Shown: piece by piece, positions 18,668 to 27,702 of the stretch
How positions within the stretch are numbered: the stretch's first letter is position 1
Layout of the letters: each line of letters begins with the position of its first letter
Assembly (NCBI RefSeq): GCF_004331735.1
Contig: NZ_SJSO01000023.1
Location: 1 to 64,000, forward strand
From: Pedobacter psychrodurus
GTDB lineage: Bacteria > Bacteroidota > Bacteroidia > Sphingobacteriales > Sphingobacteriaceae
Direction: 5' to 3'
DNA: 64,000 nucleotides
The notes under the pieces: model-generated
Seen by the model: only the letters and a program-made list of their open reading frames with translations
Told to the model about the DNA's origin: nothing
Databases searched by the model: none
Position numbers and translations under genes: made by a program

Positions 18668-21600
18668 TTAACGGTTGTACCCTTTGTGATATCGGTTTTG
18701 TTTAAAGTCGTTGCCGTCCTTCCAGACTAGCGACAATTCGCAATCCTGATGGTAGGTCTCCTGGTTGCCCTGGCCGGTAAATTTTGCAGTTTTAAAAGTA
18801 AATACAGACCATACTATTTTGTAGCCATGTTGTTTCAGTTTTTTATTCAGCAGGGTCTGATCAACCAGTAACATTTGCTGATGGTCATAAAAACTTTCGC
18901 CAACTTCACTAAAAACTCCAACAATATCTCCCTTGTTATTCAGTAAAACCTTACCGTTGCCACTGGTAATTGCCAACCATTCCCGCAATTGTTTGGCTGG
19001 CATAATATAGGTTTGTTCCGCATGTTTTTCCGTTGTTGTGACCTTCGAAATGGCCGCCATCGCGTCATAGCCACTATATTCCGCTAAGGGGTCATCCTCC
19101 TCAATCCATTTCATCCAAATGGCATCAATGGGTGAGATATAAAAGTCCACGTCCGGAGTGGCGTGCAGGTAGTCAATTTTGAAATCAGATTTTTTATAGA
19201 AGTCCGGCTGGTTTGTTGTATTAATCAGTGCATCAAACTGGGATTCTTTGATTAGAAAGGCCTTGCTTTTGAAACTTACCCTACCATAACCATTGGGTTC
19301 AATAACAGTGGTATCATTGTCCAATACCAGCCATTTTTTGCGAGGGACAACATCTGCCATTAATTTTAAGGTGGAAGAAGTTATTTCATACCATGGTTTG
19401 AGTTCAAAGTCAGCAGGTGATTCTACCCATGCTTTCAGCTGTACAACGTGATCGTTTTCCGTTAACAGGAGTTTACTCGCAATCACATTAGGTAATATCC
19501 ATGCTGATCGAACCTCGGGAAATAGTGTTTTATTTTTAATATCATTAGCCGGATTTTTCAGTGTAAGAAATTTACCGTAGTCGAGGATCTTATCTTTTGA
19601 AAAATCCGATTGAAAAGGAAGATAGTCGGCGAGGTAACCCTTAATATGATTAACAGCCAGCCAGGTATATTTTTCTGGGTAGGTCGAAATTTCGCTTAAA
19701 GATCCGTGGGATTCCCCTGTGAAACTGCTTAGGCCTGTATCTTCCCATCCGAGCGATTTGATGTAAGCGATGGCAGCGGATATCGCAAATTCCAGTGGGC
19801 CAAGATTAAGCTTTAAGCGGGAATTGTAAAGCGTTAGAAACTTTTTTGTTGGAGAATTCTGGGATTCCGAGCCATAGTTAAGTAATTTCTCATAGCTGTA
19901 CTTAATGACATACCATGCTAAATCCCCAACAATTGGCTTTCGCTGATCTTCAGATCCTGTTGCTTTTCCTATGTCAAGGGGTAGGTATTCAAAAGTTTTT
20001 ACATATGGGGGCCTTGCATTTTTAAGGTCTGCATTATTCAGCTGGCCCAGCATTAGTGCCCGTTCCAAAAATGAGCGGCAGCCATGTCTAATTGTAGCAT
20101 TTTTGATTTTAATGATAGCTTCGGGCGCAAATACATGTTCTAAGATCCATTCGGAAAGGTTCTTATATTCAAATGTAGGAACGGATTGTAAGGAGGCTAC
20201 ACCCATTAATATCAGAGCGAGATCTTCGTCTAATTGTGGGTCATATTTATTAAACAAGAGTTCCATTATAGACTGGAAGCCGGCAAGGTTCACATAAGCC
20301 CAATTGGTTAGTTGGGTTTTGGCATAATCCCGATACAAGTTGTCTACGGAAGTTAGGCTCCAGGCAAAAATCAGCGGCAGGTCATCAAATTTTTGCGTAA
20401 GCTCAAGTTCAATATGAATTAAGTGATCCGCAATGCGGATCCCATCTGCATCTTGGGCATAATCGGGCCCTGACCAGAGAAGGTCACGTTGGAAGGTTGA
20501 GGAATAACCAGCCAAAATCCCGTGCAGGTACATCGTATCGAAAGGGGCATTGGGGACACCCAGTGACTGCATGATCCAATCCTCAAAAATCTGATCGCGG
20601 CCCTGGAATGACTGTTTAAATTCGAGCTTACCTTCCTCTATATAGGTTTCCGCAATTTCAGGTACCTCAGGAATATTCTTTAGGGTGATTTCCCTTAATT
20701 TCGGCTGTCCAAGATTGCCCCAGAGGGCATCTGTACCTGGGGTAATCCCATGGTCACGCATGAGGATCTCCGCAGCCATGTCAATGATTTCATTGCGCTG
20801 CTTCAGTTCTTCAGGATATTGTTTAACCTGCTGATTTACAAAATCATTAACAATCTGGTTGGCCAGGATAAATTCAAGAATGGACTCATAGGTCGGCTTA
20901 TAAAAATATTCATCGACTATAGTACCGGGTTGTTGGACCTTATCCAGCAGCAGGATACCATGTTCGCACAGGGCATTCAGAATGTTCCTGACCTCCTTTT
21001 TTTTGATTCCAGAGATACGCTTGGCGATATATTCGACGGTAAATTCCTGCTCCATTTGATGTTGGTCGAAAATCAATAGGGCGATTAGGGTCATGGTCTT
21101 ATCCAGCACCTGGTCCTGCTCCCGCCATGTGGAACCATAAGCCTCATTGATTTCTTTTTGAATGCCCAGCAGCTGTAACTTGATTAGTTTGGTTAGTGAA
21201 GTTGTCAGCGGTATATCCTGGCCGCGCTGATCTTTGTATTCGGTACAAAATAGCTTAACGGCAAGTATATTTTTAAGTTTTAATTTTATCCATTGGTCAT
21301 CCGGGGCATTGTAGGCATCTACATATTTCTTGAATAATACGCGATGGTCTACATCCCCGATCGGTGGCAATTTGTAAAATTTAGCTGGAAAATCTCTGCT
21401 CAGCTCTGCGTTATCCCCAAAGCTATTGCGGCAGCTGATGACAAACTGCAACCTCGGAAATTTCCCGATCTGGGCCGGCAGTGAATTGATGATGGGTACC
21501 CATCTCTCCCAGTCAATGCGTTTGACTTCATCGATACCGTCCAAGCAGATCACTGTTTTAATGGGCTCAAAAAGGGCAGATGTTTTATTTTTTTCTGCCC

Positions 21601-22840
21601 GGTCTACTTCACAGGCATGTGCCAAGGCTTCCAGAGCGGAGAGTATTTCTTCCTCTTCCCAACCTGAAAAGCTCGAGAAGCCATCTTTGAGTATGCTGCC
21701 AAGACTTTTACTGACGGCATCTTTGGCCTGAATGATCACTGCAGGGTATTGGTGCTTTAGGAGTTGTTCGGTCGCATTGCAGAGTGCATGTGTTTTACCT
21801 GTTCCCGCATTTCCTGAAAAGATAAGATAACGCAGTTTGGAGGCCTGGATATCTTCTTTCACTTCCCTAAAATCAACATTGGCGAACAAAGACTGCAAAC
21901 TCTGGAGCTCGTTTTTCAAGGTTTCCGGCAGGCCAATATTATTCAAATCCTGATAAAACTCGTCAGTCGAGAGCCGATCCGGAAGCTGTAGGGACAAATC
22001 GATTTTGCCCTTGTTTACTGCTGAAATACCTTTATCAATAATTCTGATGGAATTGTTCAGGCTCTGCTTCAGCGCCGCACCTAGACCCTGATTAAGCTCT
22101 TTCTCGATGACAGATATATGAGTCTGGATTTCTTGTAGGCTACTGTTGACCTTTTTGAGTTTGGTCTCCAGCTGAGTTCTGAAATTAGCACTGTAAAGAT
22201 GTTTTTCAATTCTTTCTTGGATAAATCCAGACACGTGTAAATCTGGAACATATCTGGATAAAAGCCAGCCTTTCATGGACAAATCGAGACGGTGAACGAG
22301 CTTTTCAAAATCTATAACGGATTTATCAAACCAAAGTTTACGCGTCCCTATATTTTCAAATCGTTCAAGTTCCTTATTCAACTCATGCTCGCCCCAAAAT
22401 ACAATTTTCAAGCCCTTGTAAAGCGCTTTGGATCTGGTGATAATTCCTTGGGTTTTGCTATAATCCGTTGCTTTAGCTGTTGCGTTAGTTTTTTTATTGA
22501 TGATTTTGATATTAGTCAAACTACGGGGTATGCAAACAATATAAAGCTTCAATGTTTTGCGCACATTTCGTGCTGTTGCAATCGATCCTTCAATTTCTGT
22601 CACCTGTGTCGTTGACAGCTTTTCTGTAAAATACTTTGCCTGTAAACCGATAAATTTCCCATCTTTCATCTCACCATAGGCTTCCACACCACCATCGCCT
22701 CCATCCCCGTTAACCACTACAAAATCGATTAAATCTGCCCCATGTTCTCGGCGCAGCCAACGCTCGAACAGTTGATTACATAAGGCTTCAAAAGCTTGGT
22801 CCGGAGCGGAATGATGAGTGTTAATTGCTTTATAGTTCAT
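18668..22840 (-). CDS. Nuclease-STAND ATPase with Mrr/REase-like N-terminus (Avs-like)
   Basis: A 1390-residue predicted anti-phage protein. Residues 10-110 form a PD-(D/E)XK restriction-type nuclease: FEALCNQL helix, NGDGGDGGVEAYG (Asp49/Glu53) and IGLQAKYF (Q67-x-K69). A coiled segment follows at 220-260, then the NTPase with Walker A GNAGTGKT at 343-350, Walker B ICLDGIDE at 431-438 and an FVISCRN sensor-like strand near 466-472. The last 800 residues are helical with no clear motif. The order matches Avs4-type (Mrr-STAND) proteins, although detailed class needs comparison. It shares an operon with the ART-like gene and is divergent from the protease gene. G+C looks higher than in the neighbouring STAND gene, hinting at separate origin. 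Confidence 0.75.
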   Translation of the reverse strand: MNYKAINTHHSAPDQAFEALCNQLFERWLRREHGADLIDFVVVNGDGGDGGVEAYGEMKDGKFIGLQAKYFTEKLSTTQVTEIEGSIATARNVRKTLKLYIVCIPRSLTNIKIINKKTNATAKATDYSKTQGIITRSKALYKGLKIVFWGEHELNKELERFENIGTRKLWFDKSVIDFEKLVHRLDLSMKGWLLSRYVPDLHVSGFIQERIEKHLYSANFRTQLETKLKKVNSSLQEIQTHISVIEKELNQGLGAALKQSLNNSIRIIDKGISAVNKGKIDLSLQLPDRLSTDEFYQDLNNIGLPETLKNELQSLQSLFANVDFREVKEDIQASKLRYLIFSGNAGTGKTHALCNATEQLLKHQYPAVIIQAKDAVSKSLGSILKDGFSSFSGWEEEEILSALEALAHACEVDRAEKNKTSALFEPIKTVICLDGIDEVKRIDWERWVPIINSLPAQIGKFPRLQFVISCRNSFGDNAELSRDFPAKFYKLPPIGDVDHRVLFKKYVDAYNAPDDQWIKLKLKNILAVKLFCTEYKDQRGQDIPLTTSLTKLIKLQLLGIQKEINEAYGSTWREQDQVLDKTMTLIALLIFDQHQMEQEFTVEYIAKRISGIKKKEVRNILNALCEHGILLLDKVQQPGTIVDEYFYKPTYESILEFILANQIVNDFVNQQVKQYPEELKQRNEIIDMAAEILMRDHGITPGTDALWGNLGQPKLREITLKNIPEVPEIAETYIEEGKLEFKQSFQGRDQIFEDWIMQSLGVPNAPFDTMYLHGILAGYSSTFQRDLLWSGPDYAQDADGIRIADHLIHIELELTQKFDDLPLIFAWSLTSVDNLYRDYAKTQLTNWAYVNLAGFQSIMELLFNKYDPQLDEDLALILMGVASLQSVPTFEYKNLSEWILEHVFAPEAIIKIKNATIRHGCRSFLERALMLGQLNNADLKNARPPYVKTFEYLPLDIGKATGSEDQRKPIVGDLAWYVIKYSYEKLLNYGSESQNSPTKKFLTLYNSRLKLNLGPLEFAISAAIAYIKSLGWEDTGLSSFTGESHGSLSEISTYPEKYTWLAVNHIKGYLADYLPFQSDFSKDKILDYGKFLTLKNPANDIKNKTLFPEVRSAWILPNVIASKLLLTENDHVVQLKAWVESPADFELKPWYEITSSTLKLMADVVPRKKWLVLDNDTTVIEPNGYGRVSFKSKAFLIKESQFDALINTTNQPDFYKKSDFKIDYLHATPDVDFYISPIDAIWMKWIEEDDPLAEYSGYDAMAAISKVTTTEKHAEQTYIMPAKQLREWLAITSGNGKVLLNNKGDIVGVFSEVGESFYDHQQMLLVDQTLLNKKLKQHGYKIVWSVFTFKTAKFTGQGNQETYHQDCELSLVWKDGNDFKQNRYHKGYNR

Positions 22841-23186
22841 TTTATGAATGGTCTAATGGACAATGATCAGATTAAAATAACCTAGTCTGCAAGCTAATGT
22901 ATTTATTCTAAGATTAGAAAAACAATAGTCTATTTAAAAATTTTTATGTTCATAAAAATGGATCTATTAAATCGAATCTTAAACAACTCCCAAATTTACT
23001 CCCTATAGACAAGTAAGGCTACTAAACCTGATTTGCCTTGACTGAAGAATAAGCGCGAAGGTTTCAATCGTCTTATAGTGATAGATTATATCAACAAAGA
23101 TTGAAATTTTCCCAACGTAATCCTATAAACTACGATCATGCACTTTAATCAATTTACTACATTTGTAATTTATTTATAGTTAACAT
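22841..23186. promoter_or_regulatory. Divergent promoter region between STAND operon and protease
   Basis: No gene is visible. A perfect -7 element TAAATTTG reads toward the STAND gene at 22998-22991, and a perfect one, TACATTTG, reads toward the protease at 23158-23165, 21 bases before its ATG. Neither has a convincing TTTG at the -33 spacing, so both are weak predictions. Confidence 0.35.
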
Positions 23187-23975
23187 ATGAGTTCATCAAC
23201 TACCCCATATTTTCCAATAGTAGGCTACGATGCAGAATTGAATACTTATGCTAATATTGGAACTGCATTTTTCATTAACGAAAATGGATATTATGTAACA
23301 GCTGCCCATACCATCAGGAAGCCAGGAAGAGTTTTTTTTGCAGTTATTAATAGAGTTTTTATCCCATTACTCAAACCACTGCTGGTTTTAGATAAAGACC
23401 TTTTCGATCAGGGGCCACCTGAACACCATGATTTATGTATAGGAAAACTTGAAGTGGAAGATTCAGATTTTTATGCCTTCAAACCATCTGCTGAATTAAT
23501 AAGCGAAGACGATTTAGTATTTAAAGGTTTTTCGAATCTAGCGTATCAAGATAATGTCAATCCAAATCGAGGAACTCGCCAATGTGTAATAGATGATGCA
23601 AAAGCGCATGCCGCTAAGTATGGTTATTCGGAGGATCACGAGCTAAGCAGAATCAAAAAGTCCATACTTACTGGGAAATTTGACTGCCTAAATGCGAATA
23701 AAATAACTGCGCTTAGTAAACCAGGGCTGGTAACGAACGTTATAACATTTCTACTTACAACCAACATACCTCATAAAGAAGAGATAAGGCTTAATCCGAT
23801 TTCGAATAACGGATTCGATCCTTCTGGATATAGTGGAGGACCAATATTTCATAACGGAGCAGTAGTTGCTATGCTGATTACGAAGAATATAGGAATATCG
23901 TCTGAATTTATTATGGATAAATTAGACGAGGTAGGTGTAAATTATTATCTATTTAATCAGCAACCTGCCAAATAA
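23187..23975 (+). CDS. Trypsin-like serine protease in defence cluster
   Basis: A 262-residue protein without signal peptide, hence probably cytoplasmic. It has the chymotrypsin-fold triad: His41 (YYVTAAHT), Asp82 (HHDLCIGKL) and Ser216 (GYSGGPIF). Cytoplasmic trypsin-like proteases recur in bacterial conflict systems, including type I Avs operons and effector-associated-domain systems, where they act as effectors or activators by cleaving partner proteins. It is divergent from the nuclease-STAND operon, not in it, so partnership is inference. The lack of a secretion signal argues against a nutrient-degrading role. Confidence 0.8.
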   Translation: MSSSTTPYFPIVGYDAELNTYANIGTAFFINENGYYVTAAHTIRKPGRVFFAVINRVFIPLLKPLLVLDKDLFDQGPPEHHDLCIGKLEVEDSDFYAFKPSAELISEDDLVFKGFSNLAYQDNVNPNRGTRQCVIDDAKAHAAKYGYSEDHELSRIKKSILTGKFDCLNANKITALSKPGLVTNVITFLLTTNIPHKEEIRLNPISNNGFDPSGYSGGPIFHNGAVVAMLITKNIGISSEFIMDKLDEVGVNYYLFNQQPAK

Positions 23976-24072
23976 ACTGGCGAAGAATTTTACTGGCGGA
24001 TGTGCCAAAAGAATACCAAACACCATCTCAAAGGACAATGAAGCAAAAGAGCTATACCAACTTTAATCCCCC

Positions 24073-24540
24073 ATGTTTTTGATGCTCAAATATACAAAAA
24101 CTGGTGCAATTGAAGGAGAAAAAGATAACCAAAGGCGGATCTGTGACTATTTGCTCAAAACCGATCTTCCGAATTACCTGCCAACTACATTTTTCGAGGT
24201 GAAAAAAGAAAGTGTTCAGCTGATGGCCCATAAGCACCGTAAACATCCAAAACTGAGCGAGGAGGTCAACCGGCATTTGGAACAGCTGGACAACTACCAA
24301 CTTTATACCGAAGTTGCCGAGAACTGGGGAGAACTGGCTTTGAAGATTGGCTATCAAACTCAGAATTATGATTTTCAGCTACTTGCCGGCCGCTCGGTAG
24401 AAAAGGAGGAGTATCTTGATGTGTTCAAATCCAAGTTGCAGAGGCGCTATCATGGTATTGACGAATTTACTTTTGAAGAACTTGAGGAAATCAATTACAT
24501 CCATCTTGAGCAACTACAAAAGCTGCGAGTTCAGCTCTAA
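24073..24540 (+). CDS. Short Shedu-type (DUF4263) nuclease-like protein, possibly 5'-truncated
   Basis: A 155-residue protein. It contains TTFFEVKKESVQL (the E-x-K of a PD-(D/E)XK nuclease at Glu42 and Lys44), VNRHLEQLDNYQ, a LLAGRSVEKEEY strand-helix and the closing DEFTFEELEEI. This order is that of the C-terminal catalytic domain of Shedu protein SduA. SduA is more than twice as long, and the upstream acidic metal ligand is not obvious here. A stop codon lies directly before the ATG in the same frame, so it cannot be extended. It may be a remnant or a compact variant. The SIR2 gene lies 241 bases downstream. Confidence 0.55.
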   Translation: MFLMLKYTKTGAIEGEKDNQRRICDYLLKTDLPNYLPTTFFEVKKESVQLMAHKHRKHPKLSEEVNRHLEQLDNYQLYTEVAENWGELALKIGYQTQNYDFQLLAGRSVEKEEYLDVFKSKLQRRYHGIDEFTFEELEEINYIHLEQLQKLRVQL

Positions 24541-24781
24541 TCAATGTTGCGGAAATTTAGCGGAAAGAAATCAATGGTATCCTTGAGGTTCCCAGTGTCC
24601 GCCGTTTTGCATTGGTTGCTTTTACGTCTGATACAGATCCGAACTGAAGATAGAGGAAGATGCCATAGCGAAGATTACGAGAATTTTTTAGCGCCACGTC
24701 GCTCCCAAGTGAAAGCGCGGGTGTTTGACATCAGCTTTAAAACATTTTTCCCTAAATTCGCTAAACCAAATCGTTTTCCGA
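24541..24781. other. Spacer between DUF4263 and SIR2 genes, possibly decayed coding sequence
   Basis: No convincing gene. Short open stretches in more than one frame (for example one ending LEVPSVRRFALVAFTSDTD, then a stop) look protein-like, suggesting a broken gene or lost 5' sequence of one of the neighbours. Confidence 0.3.
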
Positions 24782-25660
24782 ATGAAAAATATTGCGCTCT
24801 TAGTTGGAAACCATTTCAACGACCTTGGTACAGGTGTTACCTGGACCAACCTTCTAAATAAAATAACGGATTTTTGTGGCGTTTCGCAGCAGATTGTTTT
24901 TCATGACAAAAAACCTTTTCCTTTGCTTTACGAAGAAATTTTCTTGAGTGCCCTGCAACGCAATGGCCGTATAGAGGAAAAAGCTCTAAAAATATTTATC
25001 GCAGAACAAGTAGCAAAAATAACCCAAAATGAAATCCACGAGGCTATTCGTGCGTTGCAGCCGGCACATGTAATGACCACCAATTATGATTATTCACTGC
25101 AGGGAATAGCGCCTGCAAAGAACCTCGGTATTGTCAATGAGACGTTGTATAGCATCTTCAGGAAGAATGAATGTGATCGCACGACCTACTGGCACCTACA
25201 CGGTGAAAGCAATTATCCACTTTCGATCAATCTTGGTTATGAGCATTACTGCGGACAGTTACAGAACATGCGCAATTATGTCGTTAATGGTACTTCTTAC
25301 CAGAGCAGACTGGTTAAAAAGGATCCACTTGAAAAAAGGCTCGCAGAGAAGGGTAGTCTGGCAATCCAGTCTTGGATTGACCTTTTCTTTACCCATGATG
25401 TCCATATCTTCGGACTGGGACTGGATTTTGTAGAAAATGACCTTTGGTGGCTATTGACCTATAGGGCAAGGAGTAAGTTCTACAAGAATAAGATACAGAT
25501 CAAAAACAAGATCTATTATTACATCCCCAAAGATTATGTTTCCTCCTCACAGTATAAGCTCGATCTGTTCAAAGCGAACAACGTGGAGATTGTACAGTTA
25601 CCAATGCCCAGTAAGCTCGAATATTACCGGTCAGTCATACAGTATATCCACGAGATTTGA
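24782..25660 (+). CDS. SIR2-like NAD-binding protein
   Basis: A 292-residue protein with a SIR2-type Rossmann core: NIALLVGNHFND at residues 3-14, HVMTTNYDYSL (96-106), YWHLHGE (136-142) and HIFGLGLDFVENDLWWLL (208-225). SIR2 proteins of this shape in defence islands often hydrolyse NAD+ and cause abortive infection (as in Thoeris, DSR and Avs5). No sensor domain is fused, so it would depend on a partner or respond directly. ATG 24782 fits the motif start; the longer frame begins at a TTG in unrelated sequence. The DUF4263 protein is the nearest candidate partner. Confidence 0.75.
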   Translation: MKNIALLVGNHFNDLGTGVTWTNLLNKITDFCGVSQQIVFHDKKPFPLLYEEIFLSALQRNGRIEEKALKIFIAEQVAKITQNEIHEAIRALQPAHVMTTNYDYSLQGIAPAKNLGIVNETLYSIFRKNECDRTTYWHLHGESNYPLSINLGYEHYCGQLQNMRNYVVNGTSYQSRLVKKDPLEKRLAEKGSLAIQSWIDLFFTHDVHIFGLGLDFVENDLWWLLTYRARSKFYKNKIQIKNKIYYYIPKDYVSSSQYKLDLFKANNVEIVQLPMPSKLEYYRSVIQYIHEI

Positions 25661-26192
25661 AAATTCAGGTTATTTTAAGTGTTGACGGTATCTTTTATTG
25701 AATTAATTAGTAAAGTTGCAATTAAACACCTGTCTATTAGGAGTTAAACCCTACCATGATCTTACACTCCTTGAGTTCACAATAACCCAGATTAAAAGCG
25801 AAATAGTAGATACCTGCTTTGGTTTTGAGCTGGGCTGGTTAAGTCTTTGAAATTGAAATTGGCTTCGATCAGTTTGAATTTGCTGAACGCAATTGCGCGG
25901 TTTTCAAACGGATGCTGACGTGGTGGAGAATGGACACTATTATAATTAACCAATAGAAAAAACGATGAACATAACAATTTAGAGCAGTTAGAAGAAACGC
26001 TCAAATTGCAAACTTTTAGGAAACACCTCATCAAGAGGATAGAAGTCAAACTTACGTTAGGTTTTTCAGACGAACAAATGGAAGAATATGATATCTGCAT
26101 TTTAAAAATCGCTTCTTTTCTTTTGATCTAATTAATATAATGGGTTAAATTTTCAATATATTTAAGAATCAGCGCTTAAACATGATTAATTT
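25661..26192. other. Gene-free stretch with possible gene remnants
   Basis: No intact gene is seen. On the plus strand 25946-26131 is open for about 61 codons without a good start and reads NNLEQLEETLKLQTF, then FSDEQMEEYDICILKIASF, which looks like a genuine protein C-terminus. Just before it another frame also reads protein-like (IEIGFDQFEFAERN). These could be pieces of one frameshifted gene. Confidence 0.35.
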
Positions 26193-27206
26193 ATGCAAAA
26201 TTTAGCCAATTTTTTAGTTCGTTTACAGACGTTCGAACTCCGCATCATTACTAAGGCTGAATTGAAAAGTCCAATAAAACAAGATGGAAATAAGCCAGCT
26301 TATAGCCTTGTCCATGAAACACATTACTATGATTCTTTTACTTATAAGAGTGAAATCAGGGTATTAAAAGACATGGCATTAATTGATCTGCTATCTCTTA
26401 ATGACATCAGTTTAAAAAGAGAATTTGAACAGCTCAAAAAATTAAAGGAAAGGTTTAAACTAATATGGACAAATTTCCACGAACATTACGGTGAGCTTAG
26501 AGCGGAATATCCCAGCAACTTCATATTTTCGATTCAACTCGATTACTTGTTCATCGTTAACAACCTGCAATCAGACTACAAGGATATTTATATAGGCGAT
26601 GAGTTTGTGGAAAGTCTGCACGATACATTAAAGATTAGGGACAAATTCTTAAGTGAACTGGTCAGCGAAATTGATGAAATCCTACATCCTCGTGAAACGT
26701 TCGAAGAATGGATGGTCAAACAGGAAAATCAACCAGAACAAGTTGAAGATGCTACGGCAGAGCTATCCCCAAAAATCCCATATAATCCCGATGCGGGTCG
26801 GCCAAAATTCAATCATCAGTATATCAATGACTTTTTGCAAATCCTAAGGACTTATTTTTCAAAGGAACATTTCAGCCAACTAGCAGCTCTTATAAAAGCG
26901 GACGAGCAACCTGCAAGCCAGATGATCTTCAACGGAAACAGTAATATGCTTGCCGATGCTTTTAAGCAGCTCTATGAAGCTAACCTGATTGTGGGATGCA
27001 ATAAGGCAGAACTTGAAAAATGGATTCTAAAACACTTCTTATATAGCAATGGAGATAAGGTAAACGAATATTCGGAGGGCTGGCTCAGTGCGATAATATC
27101 TTCCGATACCAAGGTCTGCAAATCACCAATTTTAGAGGTAAGGATGAAAGACAAAGTTCCTTTTCTGGTTCCAACAGTCCGAAACAAAAAAAACAGTAAA
27201 TATTAG
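26193..27206 (+). CDS. Hypothetical island protein upstream of the mobilization block
   Basis: A 337-residue cytoplasmic protein, largely helical, with a charged linker at about 165-200. The C-terminal third (GCNKAELEKWILKHFLYS, then KVCKSPILEVR) has the feel of a conserved accessory domain found next to Bacteroidota mobile-element regulators. I cannot name its family; a distant RteC-like role was considered but is not supported by a clear motif. It is followed after 89 bases by the excisionase-like gene. Confidence 0.6.
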   Translation: MQNLANFLVRLQTFELRIITKAELKSPIKQDGNKPAYSLVHETHYYDSFTYKSEIRVLKDMALIDLLSLNDISLKREFEQLKKLKERFKLIWTNFHEHYGELRAEYPSNFIFSIQLDYLFIVNNLQSDYKDIYIGDEFVESLHDTLKIRDKFLSELVSEIDEILHPRETFEEWMVKQENQPEQVEDATAELSPKIPYNPDAGRPKFNHQYINDFLQILRTYFSKEHFSQLAALIKADEQPASQMIFNGNSNMLADAFKQLYEANLIVGCNKAELEKWILKHFLYSNGDKVNEYSEGWLSAIISSDTKVCKSPILEVRMKDKVPFLVPTVRNKKNSKY

Positions 27207-27295
27207 TAGGGAAACGGTAAGGATGCAGTTTAACGTGTTGTAACCCTACAAAACAAGCGACTATCATTGCGGTATCAAAACAAAAGATACCGCTT

Positions 27296-27625
27296 ATGAA
27301 GTACACATTTGAAGAACTACCGCAGGCCATTAGCGTACTGCACGAAAAGGTAGATTATATTAAAGACCTGTTGCTGGAAAACAGGTTGCAAAATTCCCAA
27401 CGTCCCCGAGACGATTTATTGACCATCAGACAGGCTGCCGAATTTCTTAGCCTGTCCGTACCCACGCTTTACACCAAAGTAAGCCGGAAGGAAATCCCCG
27501 TTAACAAGCGGGGCAAAAGACTGTATTTCTCCACAGTGGAACTATCCGAATGGGTAAGATCGGGAAAGAAGAAAACCAGGGAAGAAATCTATTCCCCAAC
27601 GAACGGTATCCCACCACCAATATAA
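27296..27625 (+). CDS. Excisionase-like helix-turn-helix protein
   Basis: A 109-residue protein with a MerR-like winged helix (HTH_17) at about 43-95: LLTIRQAAEFLSLSVPTLYTKVSRKEIPVNKRGKRLYF. Proteins of this type bend DNA at att sites or regulate excision and mobilization genes of Bacteroidota elements. An N-terminal coiled segment (ISVLHEKVDYIKDLLLENRL) could dimerise it. Its last codons overlap the first unit of a 24-bp repeat array that continues beyond the stop, a natural candidate binding site. Confidence 0.8.
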   Translation: MKYTFEELPQAISVLHEKVDYIKDLLLENRLQNSQRPRDDLLTIRQAAEFLSLSVPTLYTKVSRKEIPVNKRGKRLYFSTVELSEWVRSGKKKTREEIYSPTNGIPPPI

Positions 27626-27702
27626 CTACCTATCCCTATAGCCAAGCAGATACATATCCATATAGCAACATAGATATATATCCACATAACCATGGTTTAT
27701 GT
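27607..27702. repeat. 24-bp iteron-like repeat array (four units)
   Basis: TATCC recurs at 27607, 27631, 27655 and 27679, exactly 24 bases apart. Units 2 and 3 also share a TATAGC block and an AGATA block, and unit 4 keeps a similar CATAACC. The first unit lies inside the 3' end of the excisionase-like gene. Equal spacing suggests protein-binding iterons at an origin of transfer or replication, or an operator. Confidence 0.5.

Noticed and set aside
22292..22615. A 107-codon plus-strand frame within the STAND nuclease gene
   Set aside because: Lies opposite the nuclease domain with its QxK motif and is Phe/Cys-rich, as expected for the complement.
24544..24861. A 105-codon plus-strand frame overlapping the start of the SIR2 gene
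   Set aside because: Low-complexity basic composition, overlap with the well-supported SIR2 start and no recognisable motif.
25792..26100. A 102-codon minus-strand frame (starting MQISYSSICSSEK)
   Set aside because: It opposes a more protein-like plus-strand stretch at 25946-26131 and shows Ser/Cys-rich composition typical of antisense frames.
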